Shown here: one piece after another, positions 16,018 through 24,255 of the stretch
Layout of the letters: each line of letters starts with the position of its first letter
How positions within the stretch are numbered: position 1 is the first letter of the stretch
Assembly (NCBI RefSeq): GCF_004565465.1
Contig: NZ_SRHY01000005.1
Coordinates: 1 to 64,000 of the forward strand
Reading direction: 5' to 3'
DNA: 64,000 nt
From: Lentibacillus salicampi
Lineage (GTDB): Bacteria > Bacillota > Bacilli > Bacillales > Amphibacillaceae
Translations under genes and position numbers: made by a program
Notes under the pieces: generated by a model
Database searches by the model: none
Told to the model about the DNA's origin: nothing
The model's input: the letters and a program-made list of their open reading frames with translations, nothing else

Positions 16018-16806
16018 ATGTGGAAACGTAAAAAAATTGTACACTTTTTTATCTTGATGGCGTTTGTTTTAGGTGCATGTGAACAGCAAACATTTCATTC
16101 CGAAACGAATGCTGCCAGACAGACCAAACTGGCGGAAAAAGCGGTGCCGGAATTTGCGGAAATCAATCCTTTGCTGATGGCAGATACTTCTTCGTTGCAG
16201 CCATTTCCTGACAACACGCCGGAAAGCAAAAAGCCGATGAATGTACCGTTGATCAATCAAATGGACCACCCCAGGATTTATAATGGCTGTGAGGTTTCCA
16301 GCCTGGCCATGATCCTGAATTATCATGGCTATAATACAACAAAAAATAAAGTGGCTGACAAACTTCCGCGTGTCCCATTAACCTATGATAATGGCCAGAA
16401 AGGGAATCCGAATGAGGGGTTTGTCGGGGATATGGTGAACGGTCCTGGACTTAGTGTGTATCATGGACCGATGTATGATGTTGCACAGGACTTTGCCGGA
16501 AATAATGCGATTGATTTGACCGGCAAGCCCATTGACATGTTATATCAATTGGTAGCTCAGGGGTTACCGGCATGGGTGATTACCACTGTTAATTTTGCTC
16601 CGGCAAACGATTTTGAAACGTGGGACACGCCATCAGGGGAAGTGGATGTCACGTTCAGTGTGCATAGTGTCGTTGTGACAGGTTTTGATAAGGATTATGT
16701 CTATATTAATAATCCTTACGGGCAGAAAAATCAGAAGGTAAACAAAGAAGACTTCGAAGCGGCCTGGGAACAGATGGGCAGTCAGGCAATTGTCATTACA
16801 AAATAA
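16018..16806 (+). CDS. C39-like (papain-fold) family lipoprotein
   Basis: Secreted lipoprotein of 262 residues, with a basic N-terminus, a hydrophobic stretch and lipobox VLGAC. The C-terminal two thirds are a Peptidase_C39_2-like domain. The candidate nucleophile Cys is in YNGCEVSSLAMILNYHG and the candidate His in FSVHSVVVTGFD; YVYINNPYG follows. Such proteins are common in Bacillaceae and their substrates are unknown. ATG 16009 lies only two bases after AGGGAG, whereas ATG 16018 has normal spacing and gives a proper signal peptide. Confidence 0.8.
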   Translation: MWKRKKIVHFFILMAFVLGACEQQTFHSETNAARQTKLAEKAVPEFAEINPLLMADTSSLQPFPDNTPESKKPMNVPLINQMDHPRIYNGCEVSSLAMILNYHGYNTTKNKVADKLPRVPLTYDNGQKGNPNEGFVGDMVNGPGLSVYHGPMYDVAQDFAGNNAIDLTGKPIDMLYQLVAQGLPAWVITTVNFAPANDFETWDTPSGEVDVTFSVHSVVVTGFDKDYVYINNPYGQKNQKVNKEDFEAAWEQMGSQAIVITK

Positions 16807-16876
16807 GATTGTTTTCGATCGTCTGAATGCGGGTATCATAACGTCATATACTGAAAAATAGAGGGGGAACATTTTT

Positions 16877-17635
16877 ATGCGACATGCAGTTGTTACAGGT
16901 GTGTCGAAAGGATTAGGGGAGTCAATCGCGAAGCTTTTAATGGAATCAGGTGTCCACGTAACGGGGATCTCCCGTCATAAGAATGCTAAACTTGACGATG
17001 CGGCCAAAGCGAACAACGTGACGTATCAGCATTATGCCTGTGATTTAGGTGATCTGGAGGCGACGGAAGCGTTATTTCGACGAATCGGTGAGGATATATT
17101 TTCTATTGAGCCGGATACGGTTTATTTAGTCAATAATGCGGCAGTGCTGGAGCCGCTTGATAAATCCATGAACACAAAAAGTGCGGATGTGGCATACCAT
17201 ATCCAAGTGAATACAACAGCCCCGATGATACTGACAAATTTATTTCTGAAAAAAGCTGCTGAGCGGAATGTCCGATTTATTAGCACAACGATCACATCAG
17301 GCGCTGCAGAGAGGCCTGTCTACGGCTGGAGTGCTTATTGTACATCCAAGGCTGCTATGAATATGTTTACCCAAACAGCAGCACTGGAACAGGATGAATT
17401 GAAGACCGGAAGTAAAGTCATTGCGTTCAGTCCGGGAATTATGGATACCGGGATGCAGGAAAGAATTCGCCAGAGCGATAAGGATGCATTTATCGAAGTT
17501 GATCAATTCCGTGGTTATAAGCAAAATAATCAATTGAAAGATACAGATACAGTCGGCGGCGTTCTGGTTGATATTTTGACCGATGAGACAAGTATTGTGA
17601 ATGGAAAAATATATCGTGTGACCGATTACTTGTAA
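16877..17635 (+). CDS. yueD: Benzil reductase-like short-chain dehydrogenase (YueD family)
   Basis: Classical short-chain dehydrogenase of 252 residues. The NADP-binding TGVSKGLG loop is at the N-terminus, NNAAV follows near residue 90, a Ser-rich stretch ISTTITSGA comes next, and the catalytic YxxxK reads YCTSK. Overall closest in feel to YueD, reported to reduce benzil stereospecifically to benzoin; the natural substrate is unknown. RBS AGAGGGGGA precedes the ATG. Monocistronic, with a repeat-filled gap downstream. Confidence 0.78.
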   Translation: MRHAVVTGVSKGLGESIAKLLMESGVHVTGISRHKNAKLDDAAKANNVTYQHYACDLGDLEATEALFRRIGEDIFSIEPDTVYLVNNAAVLEPLDKSMNTKSADVAYHIQVNTTAPMILTNLFLKKAAERNVRFISTTITSGAAERPVYGWSAYCTSKAAMNMFTQTAALEQDELKTGSKVIAFSPGIMDTGMQERIRQSDKDAFIEVDQFRGYKQNNQLKDTDTVGGVLVDILTDETSIVNGKIYRVTDYL

Positions 17636-17774
17636 TCAACAGGTTGCAAGATAAGGTTTGAAGCATGAACAGATCAAATGCAGGGGATGGTTGTTCCGCT
17701 GCATTTTCTGCCGTTCGATGAATGGCCGCGTATGGGGATAGGGCTGAGAAGCCACTGAATGAATTTTTGCTTTA

Positions 17775-17783
17775 TGATATAAT
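17775..17783 (+). promoter_or_regulatory. Extended -10 promoter upstream of the 21-bp array
   Basis: TGATATAAT is a perfect TATAAT with TG one base before it. Transcription would run through the tandem array and copy C toward map. Confidence 0.4.
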
Positions 17784-17839
17784 GACTGAGGCGAACTGAT
17801 CAAAATGTGCAGATTAGCTTTCCAGCATAGAAAGGAAAC

Positions 17840-18154
17840 ATCAGCGGTAGAACACTGAGTATCAACGGTAGGACGTGAGACATCAATGGTGGGACGCGGG
17901 GCATCAACGGTAGGACGTGAAACATCAACGGTGAAACAGGGGGTATCAACGGTGGAACGTGGAACATCAACGGTAGGACGTGAAACATCAACGGTGAAAC
18001 GCGGGGCATCAACGGCGGGACGTGGAACATCAACGGTGAAACGCGGGGCATCAACGGCGGGACGTGGAACATCAATGGTGGGACGCGGGGCATCAACGAC
18101 GGGACGTGGAACATCAATGGTGGGACGCGTAGTATCAACGGTAGAGTGTCCTGC
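17840..18154. repeat. 21-bp minisatellite, 15 units
   Basis: Fifteen head-to-tail units beginning ATCAACGGT, with two main unit types, roughly ATCAACGGYRGGACGTGGAAC and ATCAACGGTGAAACGCGGGGC, that tend to alternate. The units are diverged but always 21 bp long, so the period is strictly kept. A repeated peptide such as TVDVPRP can be read on the minus strand and STVGRET on the plus strand, but no start has a ribosome binding site. Confidence 0.92.
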
Positions 18155-18287
18155 ATCAACGGCCCCACTCAGTTCGGACCTGCACGATACAGGTCGCAAC
18201 ACAAAGAGTTCCTGCGTCAGTGACACATTTTCCGAGGAAAAATGCATTCTTTTTTTGTGAACGCCCGAGGATTAGTTTTTGTTCAAA

Positions 18288-18523
18288 GATAAGAAAGTAT
18301 AAAATTTTTGGCTATATTAAGCTCTTTGTCAGCAATAGCCATGTCCAGCTTCGACGTACAGGACGTACTAGTGCCGGCGTTGGCACAGGACGTGCCGAAC
18401 TTAGCCGGCCAGCGCCTACCCCCTCGAGGTCTTAAGCAATAATTTTACGTGGCCAAACCCGCCACTGCAAATTCTTGCTTAAGCTTTTCGGGGGTGAACA
18501 AGGCGCCCCGCGCTTTTCTTACT
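18288..18523 (-). repeat. TIR element, copy C (236 bp)
   Basis: Same length as copy A and differing at few positions. Left end GATAAGAAA is intact and the right end reads TTTCTTACTC, so the last bases of the inverted repeat are altered. Confidence 0.85.
18352..18412 (-). ncRNA. Bacillaceae-1-like RNA motif, copy C
   Basis: Minus strand: GCCGGC-TAAGTTC-GGCAC-GTCCT-GTGCC-AAC-GCCGGC, then GTAC-GTCCT-GTAC. Identical in the hairpin core to copies A and B apart from one internal-loop base relative to A. Confidence 0.7.
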
Positions 18524-18599
18524 CTTACGCAGCGGGGAAAGAATACCCAGTGGACTGACATTTCACTTTATAGAAGATTTTGTAGAAGGGAAGAACCTG

Positions 18600-19352
18600 A
18601 TGATAACACGTAAAAGTAAACGCGAAATTGAAAAGATGCAGGCGGCTGGTGATGTGCTCGTCGCATGCCACAAAGAAATCGCTAAAATTATTAAACCAGG
18701 GATTACAACAATGGAAATTGATTCATTTACAGAAAAGTTTTTGGCTGAACATGGGGCTACACCAGAACAGAAAGGTTTCAGCGGCTATCCATATGCAACG
18801 TGTGCCTCTATTAATGATGAGATATGCCATGGTTTTCCTCGCGACAAGCAGCTTGTAGATGGCGATATTGTCACGGTTGATATGGTCGTCAATCTGAATG
18901 GGGGATTGGCAGATTCAGCATGGACGTATAAGGTTGGAACTCTTGATGAAGCCGGTGAAAAACTTCTGGAAGTCGCGAAAACATCGCTTTACAAAGGGAT
19001 TGAACAGGCCCTTCCCGGTAATCGAATCGGTGATATCGGTCATGCGATTCAAACGTATGCTGAAGGGGAAGGATTCGCGGTTGTTCGCGATTTTACCGGA
19101 CATGGTATCGGGCCGACGTTGCACGAAGACCCGCACATCCCGCATTTTGGCTTGCCGAACAAAGGAACACGGTTGAAAGAAGGCATGGTCATTACAATTG
19201 AGCCCATGATCAATGAAGGCACCTGGAAAAGTAAAATGGATGACAACAATTGGACAGCACGTACAGTTGATCAGGGACGCTCCGCACAATATGAGCATAC
19301 TGTTGTAATTACAAAAGACGGCCCGTTGCTGACAACCGATCAGGATAAGTGA
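18600..19352 (+). CDS. map: Type I methionine aminopeptidase
   Basis: Removes the initiator methionine from nascent proteins. The 250-residue pita-bread fold has all expected metal-binding regions: VDMVVNLNGGLADSAWT (Asp pair), FTGHGIGPTLHE (His), TIEPMIN (Glu) and the last QYEHTVVIT (Glu). In Bacillus the essential map lies in the ribosomal-protein cluster next to secY-adk. This copy stands alone, so it is probably the second paralogue (YflG/MapB-like). RBS GAAGGGA with 8-base spacing. Confidence 0.93.
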   Translation: MITRKSKREIEKMQAAGDVLVACHKEIAKIIKPGITTMEIDSFTEKFLAEHGATPEQKGFSGYPYATCASINDEICHGFPRDKQLVDGDIVTVDMVVNLNGGLADSAWTYKVGTLDEAGEKLLEVAKTSLYKGIEQALPGNRIGDIGHAIQTYAEGEGFAVVRDFTGHGIGPTLHEDPHIPHFGLPNKGTRLKEGMVITIEPMINEGTWKSKMDDNNWTARTVDQGRSAQYEHTVVITKDGPLLTTDQDK

Positions 19353-19459
19353 TTTTGGGCTGTAGCTATATATTAGGGTGAAGATGAATTCAGCTGTTGA
19401 CCAATTTTTTTCATTCTGACGCTGACAATGCCGGATTTTTCCGGAAAGGGGAGTTGCTC

Positions 19460-20224
19460 GTGCGCGTTGTTTCGATTTGTCCCAGTAACACAGAAATCAT
19501 GGAATATATCGGTGAAACACCCCAACTGGTGGGCGTCGACCATTATTCTGATTGGCCGGCAGAAGTGCAGGAACTGCCAAAAGTTGGACCGGATCTGTCG
19601 ATTGATATGGAAAAGGTGGCAGCATTAAAGCCTGATTTAGTGCTGGCCTCGTTGAGTGTCCCTGGTATGGAAAAAAATATTGATGCGCTTAATGAATGGG
19701 AACTGCCGTACATCATATTGAACCCTAATTCATTGGAAGAGATTGCTGATGATATTGAGTCTGTGGGAATTGCATTGGGAGAAAGGAAGCTTGGTTCAGA
19801 GAAGGCAGCCCTTTTTCGTGAAGAAGTGGAAAATTTTCGTGAACAAGCCGCTAGAAAGTCACATAATCCCTCACTATACTGGGAATGGTGGCCGAAACCT
19901 GTTTTCACGCCAGGTGGTGTCAATTGGCTGACCGAAATAAGCCGTCTGGCAGGTGCCCGAAATATTTTTGATACCGAAAATAAAGCAAGTGTTCAGACAG
20001 ATTGGGAAGATATTAAGGCACGTGACCCCGACCACATTTGCATGGTATGGGTAGGGGTGAAGGAATCCAAAATGCGGCCGGAGATTGTTCGCAGGCGCCC
20101 TGGCTGGGAAGAGATGAAGGCAGTCCAGGAAGATAACATTCATGTCCTCGAAGAATCCCTTTTTTGCCGGCCATCCCCCAGACTCCTTGAAGGGCTGCGC
20201 AGATTGACAGCTATATTGGCATGA
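19460..20224 (+). CDS. Cobalamin-binding (BtuF/TroA-fold) protein lacking a signal peptide
   Basis: Helical-backbone periplasmic-binding fold related to BtuF: VVSICPSNTEIMEYIG, then LVGVDHYSDWP, LKPDLVLAS, and FTPGGVNWLTEISRLAGARN. The 254-residue protein starts at GTG 19460 behind GGAAAGGGGAG; the open frame extends upstream to 19397, but that part contains no hydrophobic signal. Without signal or lipobox it should be cytosolic, unlike the binding proteins of B12 importers, and no btuCD genes are adjacent. Role unknown. Confidence 0.72.
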   Translation: MRVVSICPSNTEIMEYIGETPQLVGVDHYSDWPAEVQELPKVGPDLSIDMEKVAALKPDLVLASLSVPGMEKNIDALNEWELPYIILNPNSLEEIADDIESVGIALGERKLGSEKAALFREEVENFREQAARKSHNPSLYWEWWPKPVFTPGGVNWLTEISRLAGARNIFDTENKASVQTDWEDIKARDPDHICMVWVGVKESKMRPEIVRRRPGWEEMKAVQEDNIHVLEESLFCRPSPRLLEGLRRLTAILA

Positions 20225-20341
20225 AAAATCCTCCCCTTGTCGCAGAGGGTCTTTGTGCTTCCGCGAGCCGGGATGGAAAGGGAACTTCACCCCGAAAACG
20301 CAATCTTCGTCCGAAAGCCACAACAACAGTTCGATGCTTGA

Positions 20342-21706
20342 TTAGCCCTTCAATGTCCGTCCACCAAATATTACGGTGATAACCGGACTGAGAAGACAGA
20401 AAAACGCAAACGGCAGGTAAGTCAGTACGGATACACCCAAAACGTCAGCGATGAAGACACCACAGACACTCCAAGGGACGAGCGGGTTGATCACTGTACC
20501 GGCGTCTTCCAGCGTTCGGGCAAGCACCTTATTGGATAATCCTGACTGCTGATAAACGCCTTTAAATGTCTCGCCGGTTAACATGACAGACAGGTATTGC
20601 TCACCGATCAGCACATTGACGCCGAGTGCTGTTGCGGCAGTTGATGCGATAATGGCCCGCACCTTTTGCAGCTTTTGCTGGAAAGACGACAAAAGAGTCG
20701 GAATGATCCCGGTCACAAACAATAATCCACCAAATCCTAGTGCCAGAATGACAAGGGAAATGGTAAACAGCATACTATTGATGCCGCCTTTTGTTAACAA
20801 GCTGTCAACTGGCTCAAAACCGGTTTCCGCCGTATAACCGTTGAACCAGATCCCCCATATGTCAGACCACATAAGGCCACTCGTCATGCGGGCAAGCAAC
20901 GTTGCAATCACACTGCTCGCAGCCAATGAAATGAACGCCGGAACCCTGAATGCCGTTGCGAAAACCAGGAAGATAAGCGGTATCCATGATGTCCAGTGGA
21001 TCAAACCGGTTGCCCCCAAGCTGGACCTGTATGTTTCCAGACTTTCAATGGTAATGGCTTCGTTTGGTGACAGAATCGCAAACAAAATAAATGAAATCAC
21101 GAACGCCGGGAGTGTTGTCAGACTCATATGTTTAATATGCGCAAATAAGTCCACTTGCACAATGGTTGATGCCAGATTTGTAGTGTCGGACAGTGGCGAC
21201 ATTTTATCACCGAAAAATGCTCCGGAAACAATGGCTCCAGCCGTAATCGCTAGTGAGGCGTCCATGGCACTCCCCATCCCGATAAAAGCAACGCCAACCG
21301 TTGCTGTAGTTGTGAGTGAACTCCCCAGTGAAACACCGATGATGGCTGTCACGGCAAATACAATCGCATAAAACCATGTTCCACCAATCAATGTAAAACC
21401 GGTATTGATTAGGACGGGGATCGTACCGCTGATCATCCAGCTGCTGATTAGAATTCCAATTAATAGAAACAGAAAAATGGCTGCCATTCCGGACTTGGCC
21501 CCAGCGATCATACCCGCTTCAAGATATTTAAACGGAATCTTTCTAATCAGTCCATACATAACGATCAGCAATAAAGCAATCAGGATGGGGATGTGTGGTT
21601 CTGTTCCCAAGCCAATCAGAAAGTAACTAATTAGCCCGATGGTTAATATGAAAAATAAAATCGATTCACTAAGTGCTGGATGATATTTTGGCTCTACCGT
21701 GAACAA
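20342..21706 (-). CDS. NhaC-family transporter under a tyrosine T-box (candidate tyrosine transporter)
   Basis: Polytopic membrane protein of 454 residues of the Na+/H+ antiporter NhaC family; it shows the family blocks GVSLGSSLTTTATVG and GAFFGDKMSPLSDTTNLAS. Start is a TTG at 21706, eight bases after GAGGAGG; no ATG is available. The 5-prime leader is a T-box with tyrosine specifier (see 21735-22196). NhaC relatives such as YheL have been proposed as tyrosine transporters on the basis of Tyr T-boxes, so amino-acid transport driven by Na+ or H+ is more likely here than pure Na+/H+ exchange. That last step is inference. Confidence 0.82.
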   Translation of the reverse strand: MFTVEPKYHPALSESILFFILTIGLISYFLIGLGTEPHIPILIALLLIVMYGLIRKIPFKYLEAGMIAGAKSGMAAIFLFLLIGILISSWMISGTIPVLINTGFTLIGGTWFYAIVFAVTAIIGVSLGSSLTTTATVGVAFIGMGSAMDASLAITAGAIVSGAFFGDKMSPLSDTTNLASTIVQVDLFAHIKHMSLTTLPAFVISFILFAILSPNEAITIESLETYRSSLGATGLIHWTSWIPLIFLVFATAFRVPAFISLAASSVIATLLARMTSGLMWSDIWGIWFNGYTAETGFEPVDSLLTKGGINSMLFTISLVILALGFGGLLFVTGIIPTLLSSFQQKLQKVRAIIASTAATALGVNVLIGEQYLSVMLTGETFKGVYQQSGLSNKVLARTLEDAGTVINPLVPWSVCGVFIADVLGVSVLTYLPFAFFCLLSPVITVIFGGRTLKG

Positions 21707-21862
21707 TATGAACGCCTCCTCTGTTAACCAAACTAAAAAAGCCTCATCCTCAAAATAGGGACGAAGCTGTTCTCCGCGTTACCACCCTGATTGATGCCTT
21801 TTACCTGATGAAATGATCTTCATTCGGATAAACGCATCCACTCAAGAAACATATCCGTCAAG

Positions 21863-22074
21863 AGGTTGTTCAAAAAGTCCGGTAAAAATGACACATCGAA
21901 TTTCGTTGTTGGCTAGTTTTTTGTGCTACTCATGTATCTAAATGCATACATTCCGCCCGCCAAAACTACGCCGCCTCGAACTTTCGACGCACAGGACGTG
22001 CTAGTGCAGGCGTTGCGACAGGACGTCGCGAACTTAGCCTGCCGGTCCTTTTTATCCTTCTTTTTGAACACGCA
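21863..22074 (-). repeat. GTTCAAAAAG TIR element (copy D), inserted in the T-box leader
   Basis: TGTTCAAAAAG (21867-21877) and CTTTTTGAACA (22060-22070) form a perfect 11-bp terminal inverted repeat. Direct repeats CGTCAAG (21856-21862 and 22075-22081) flank the element four bases outside the inverted repeats and look like a 7-bp target-site duplication. The interior carries the double GUCCU hairpin and a further partial inverted repeat (GGCTAGTTTT / AAAACTACGCC). No coding capacity. Confidence 0.82.
21985..22045 (-). ncRNA. Bacillaceae-1-like RNA motif, copy D
   Basis: Minus strand: GCAGGC-TAAGTTC-GCGAC-GTCCT-GTCGC-AAC-GCCTGC, then GCAC-GTCCT-GTGC. Compared with copies A-C, both strands of each stem changed together while loops GTCCT, TAAGTTC and AAC stayed fixed, which is covariation. 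Confidence 0.75.
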
Positions 22075-22202
22075 CGTCAAGTCTGAATGTGTAATTCGAA
22101 TTTTTCCTACCGCGGGTTTCACCGATCCCCCCGCGTCTCTGATTTCTGTCCGGAAAAATCTCTACTGCGCATTCACGGATTTCATCATTCAATTAAAATA
22201 TA

Positions 22203-22232
22203 ACTATACATGGTATGTTTCTGGTTTGTCAA
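22203..22232 (-). promoter_or_regulatory. Sigma-A promoter of the T-box leader
   Basis: Minus strand TTGACA (22232-22227), 18-bp spacer, TATAGT (22208-22203). It predicts a transcript start near 22196, just before stem I of the T-box. Confidence 0.75.
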
Positions 22233-22318
22233 CGGGTATTTTTTCAAAAGTCAATTACTTTTTCTTTGAGATGAAATAAGTTATAATTGTTTTAATTTTG
22301 ACTCGGGAGGGGACGAGA

Positions 22319-23047
22319 ATGGATACAGATGCATTGGAAAAACAAAAATCATCCCCTGCACTATATATGGTTCGGAAGGGTATAGCCGTGGGTTTTCCGA
22401 TTATGCTCGGGTACTTGCCGATCGCCATCACTTACGGCGTGCTGGCAAAACAGGCTGGCATGACACTGACTGAGTTAACGTTAATGAGTGTGATGGTTTT
22501 TGCAGGCGCCAGCCAATTTATGGGTGCGAATATGATTGCAGTTGGGGCCGGAGCACTGGAAATTATCGTGGCAACATTTGTGCTCAATTTCCGTCATTTT
22601 GTGATGAGTTTGTCATTCATGAACCGTCTGCGGAACCTTGGACTGAGGTGGAAGGCACCCTTATCACTGGGGTTAACAGATGAAACATTTGCCGTGTCTT
22701 CTTTACATACACAAGAGGCAAAGATGGAAAAGAACGGTTATTTTTATGCTGCCCTGATCTTAACAGCCTATTTGTCATGGATTGTGGGTTCTTTTTTAGG
22801 GGGCGTTTTAGGCGAGGTTATCCCTGAGAAGCTAAGTCAGAGCATGGGCATCGCTTTGTACGCTATGTTTATTGGACTGCTTACCCCATCCGTAAAAAAA
22901 GAGTGGCGTGTTGGGTTTGTTGCGGTTATTGCCATGCTAATCAACGTTGTTTTCAGCCAATTTATGAGTGAAGGCTGGGCCATCGTATTTGGAACAGTGT
23001 TGGGCGGATTGAGCGGCGTATTTTTGCTGAAGGAGGATGCGTCATGA
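22319..23047 (+). CDS. azlC: AzlC-family branched-chain amino acid exporter subunit
   Basis: Large subunit of an AzlCD two-component amino-acid exporter in the cytoplasmic membrane; 242 residues with several hydrophobic helices. Family segments such as GYLPIAITYGVLAKQAG, FAGASQFMGANM and FVLNFRHFVMSLSF are visible. GGGAGGGG before ATG 22319 is preferred over the upstream part of the open frame. Divergent from the T-box/nhaC unit and overlapping azlD by four bases (ATGA). Confidence 0.9.
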   Translation: MDTDALEKQKSSPALYMVRKGIAVGFPIMLGYLPIAITYGVLAKQAGMTLTELTLMSVMVFAGASQFMGANMIAVGAGALEIIVATFVLNFRHFVMSLSFMNRLRNLGLRWKAPLSLGLTDETFAVSSLHTQEAKMEKNGYFYAALILTAYLSWIVGSFLGGVLGEVIPEKLSQSMGIALYAMFIGLLTPSVKKEWRVGFVAVIAMLINVVFSQFMSEGWAIVFGTVLGGLSGVFLLKEDAS

Positions 23048-23337
23048 TTTTAGCGATTATTATCGGCATGGCACTTGTAACCATGGTTCCTAGAGTTATT
23101 CCGGCGTTCATTGTGGATAAGCTCGCCTTTCGTGATTGGGTAAACCGCTGGCTGAACGCCATTCCATATGCAGCCCTGGGAGCGCTTATTTTTCCGGGGA
23201 TTTTAACAGTCATTCCTGATCAGCCGTTAATTGGACTCTTGGGCGGGGTAGCAGCTATTATACTGGCGTATTTTGGTCTGAACGTCATTTTGGTGGTCAT
23301 AGGCGCTATTTTAACGGTTTTTTTGTTGACAATGTAA
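23044..23337 (+). CDS. azlD: AzlD-family branched-chain amino acid exporter subunit
   Basis: Small partner of AzlC, 97 residues with about three or four membrane spans. It shows VTMVPRVIPAFIVDKLAF near the N-terminus and NAIPYAALGALIFPG in the middle, both typical of AzlD. ATGA overlap with azlC gives translational coupling; RBS AAGGAGGA lies inside the azlC end. Confidence 0.9.
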   Translation: MILAIIIGMALVTMVPRVIPAFIVDKLAFRDWVNRWLNAIPYAALGALIFPGILTVIPDQPLIGLLGGVAAIILAYFGLNVILVVIGAILTVFLLTM

Positions 23338-23361
23338 CAAGAACTTAGGTTTGCAACGCTT

Positions 23362-23390
23362 AAAAAGCTGTCCGCTGCGGACAGCTTTTT
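23362..23390. terminator. Bidirectional terminator between azlCD and the CDF gene
   Basis: Perfect 13-bp stem AAAAAGCTGTCCG/CGGACAGCTTTTT with a 3-base loop. It serves azlD on the + strand and overlaps the end of the convergent CDF gene. Confidence 0.9.
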
Positions 23391-24255
23391 ATTCATAAGG
23401 CTCGATGTGAATATGCGCATACGTTATGTTATGTTTTTTCTTGAGGAATTGCTCAATTTCCTCAGTGATGGCATGGCTCTCCTTCACATTTAAATTCGGA
23501 TTAACAAGAATGGTAACCTCTACAAATGTCTGGTTTCCGTGGATTCTTCCCTTCACATCCGTTACTTTTTTAACTTCTCGCACTTTCGTAATGCTTGATT
23601 GAATCTTCCGGATTTGCCTCTCATCAAATCCGTCCGTTAATGCATGTGTTGCGTCTCTGAAGATATCCCAGGCTGTTTTGCAAATGATTATACCAACAAT
23701 CAGTCCGGCCAGCGGATCGAGCCAATAATGGCCGAATTGTGCTCCGATAATTCCGGCAAAAGCACCGATACTGACCAAAGCATCTGAACGATTATCCTGG
23801 GCGGCGGCATTGAGTGAACCGCTGCCGATTTTTTTGGCAAGTGACATATTGTACCGGTAAACGAAAAACATGACAATAGCTCCACCAAGTGCAGTCCACG
23901 CTGTGAGCATGCCAGGCTGGGAAGTCTCCTCAGAAAATAGCTGTCCAAACGTGCCGATAATGACTTGAATACCTACCGTTACAATCACAAACGCCGCAAA
24001 CAACGACGCGACGGTTTCCGCCCTGTTATGACCATAATGATGATCTGCGTCAGGCGGCTTTCTGGAAATCTTAAGCCCGATCAACACAGCAACCGAGGCC
24101 ACAATGTCTGTTACATTATTCAGCCCGTCTGCACGCAATGCGTCCGAGTTACCAATTGAAGCAATGACAAGTTTGGCTGTTGCTAAAATAATATACGCAC
24201 AAATGCTGAGCCAGGCGCCTTTTTCGCCTTTTTTCAGATTATCAGCCTGATTCAT
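23389..24255 (-). CDS. Cation diffusion facilitator (divalent metal exporter)
   Basis: Exports a divalent metal in exchange for protons. The 288-residue protein has six membrane spans with the two metal-site motifs of the family, DGLNNVTD in helix 2 and DNRSDALVS in helix 5 (DxxxD), followed by a cytoplasmic C-terminal domain ending HIHIEPYE. An Asp at these first positions is seen in the manganese-exporting branch (MneP/MneS-like), so Mn2+ is the best guess. RBS lies just upstream on the minus strand. Monocistronic and convergent with azlCD. Confidence 0.88.
   Translation of the reverse strand: MNQADNLKKGEKGAWLSICAYIILATAKLVIASIGNSDALRADGLNNVTDIVASVAVLIGLKISRKPPDADHHYGHNRAETVASLFAAFVIVTVGIQVIIGTFGQLFSEETSQPGMLTAWTALGGAIVMFFVYRYNMSLAKKIGSGSLNAAAQDNRSDALVSIGAFAGIIGAQFGHYWLDPLAGLIVGIIICKTAWDIFRDATHALTDGFDERQIRKIQSSITKVREVKKVTDVKGRIHGNQTFVEVTILVNPNLNVKESHAITEEIEQFLKKKHNITYAHIHIEPYE

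Larger units (their letters stand above)
17636..18599. other. Gene-free stretch before map: minisatellite and TIR element
   Basis: About 960 bases without a supportable gene. An extended -10 (17775-17783) on the + strand is followed by a 21-bp tandem array (17840-18154) and TIR element copy C (18288-18523). Long open frames across the array on both strands are by-products of its period being a multiple of 3. Confidence 0.8.
21735..22196 (-). promoter_or_regulatory. Tyrosine T-box leader, interrupted by a repeat element
   Basis: Read on the minus strand. Stem I: base ATCCGT (22180-22175), then GAATG, a specifier loop with AGTA on its 5-prime side, and ATTTTTCC pairing with GGAAAAAT. The distal arm has an AGAGA bulge and a GCGGG/CCCGC helix. 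The 3-prime side of the specifier loop is GAAT-TAC-A, so the specifier is UAC (Tyr) at 22093-22091. The T-box GGGTGGTAACGCGG is at 21787-21774. The terminator stem GCTTCGTCC/GGATGAGGC ends in six T (21768-21735). Between stem I and its closing strand ACGGAT (21858-21853) lies a 212-bp repeat element flanked by CGTCAAG. Removing element and duplicate gives a leader of normal T-box length. Confidence 0.88.

Noticed and set aside
17840-18154. Possible CRISPR array (regular repeats)
   Set aside because: Units are directly adjacent with no spacers, and no cas genes are present in the window.
17636-18260. Open frames of 122-203 codons with heptapeptide repeats on both strands
   Set aside because: The 21-bp period keeps all frames open automatically; no ribosome binding site or conserved ends, and several frames compete over the same DNA.
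20583-21626. Long frames antisense to the nhaC-family gene, up to 176 codons
   Set aside because: They lie wholly inside a clear membrane-protein gene and mirror its codon composition; no ribosome binding sites.
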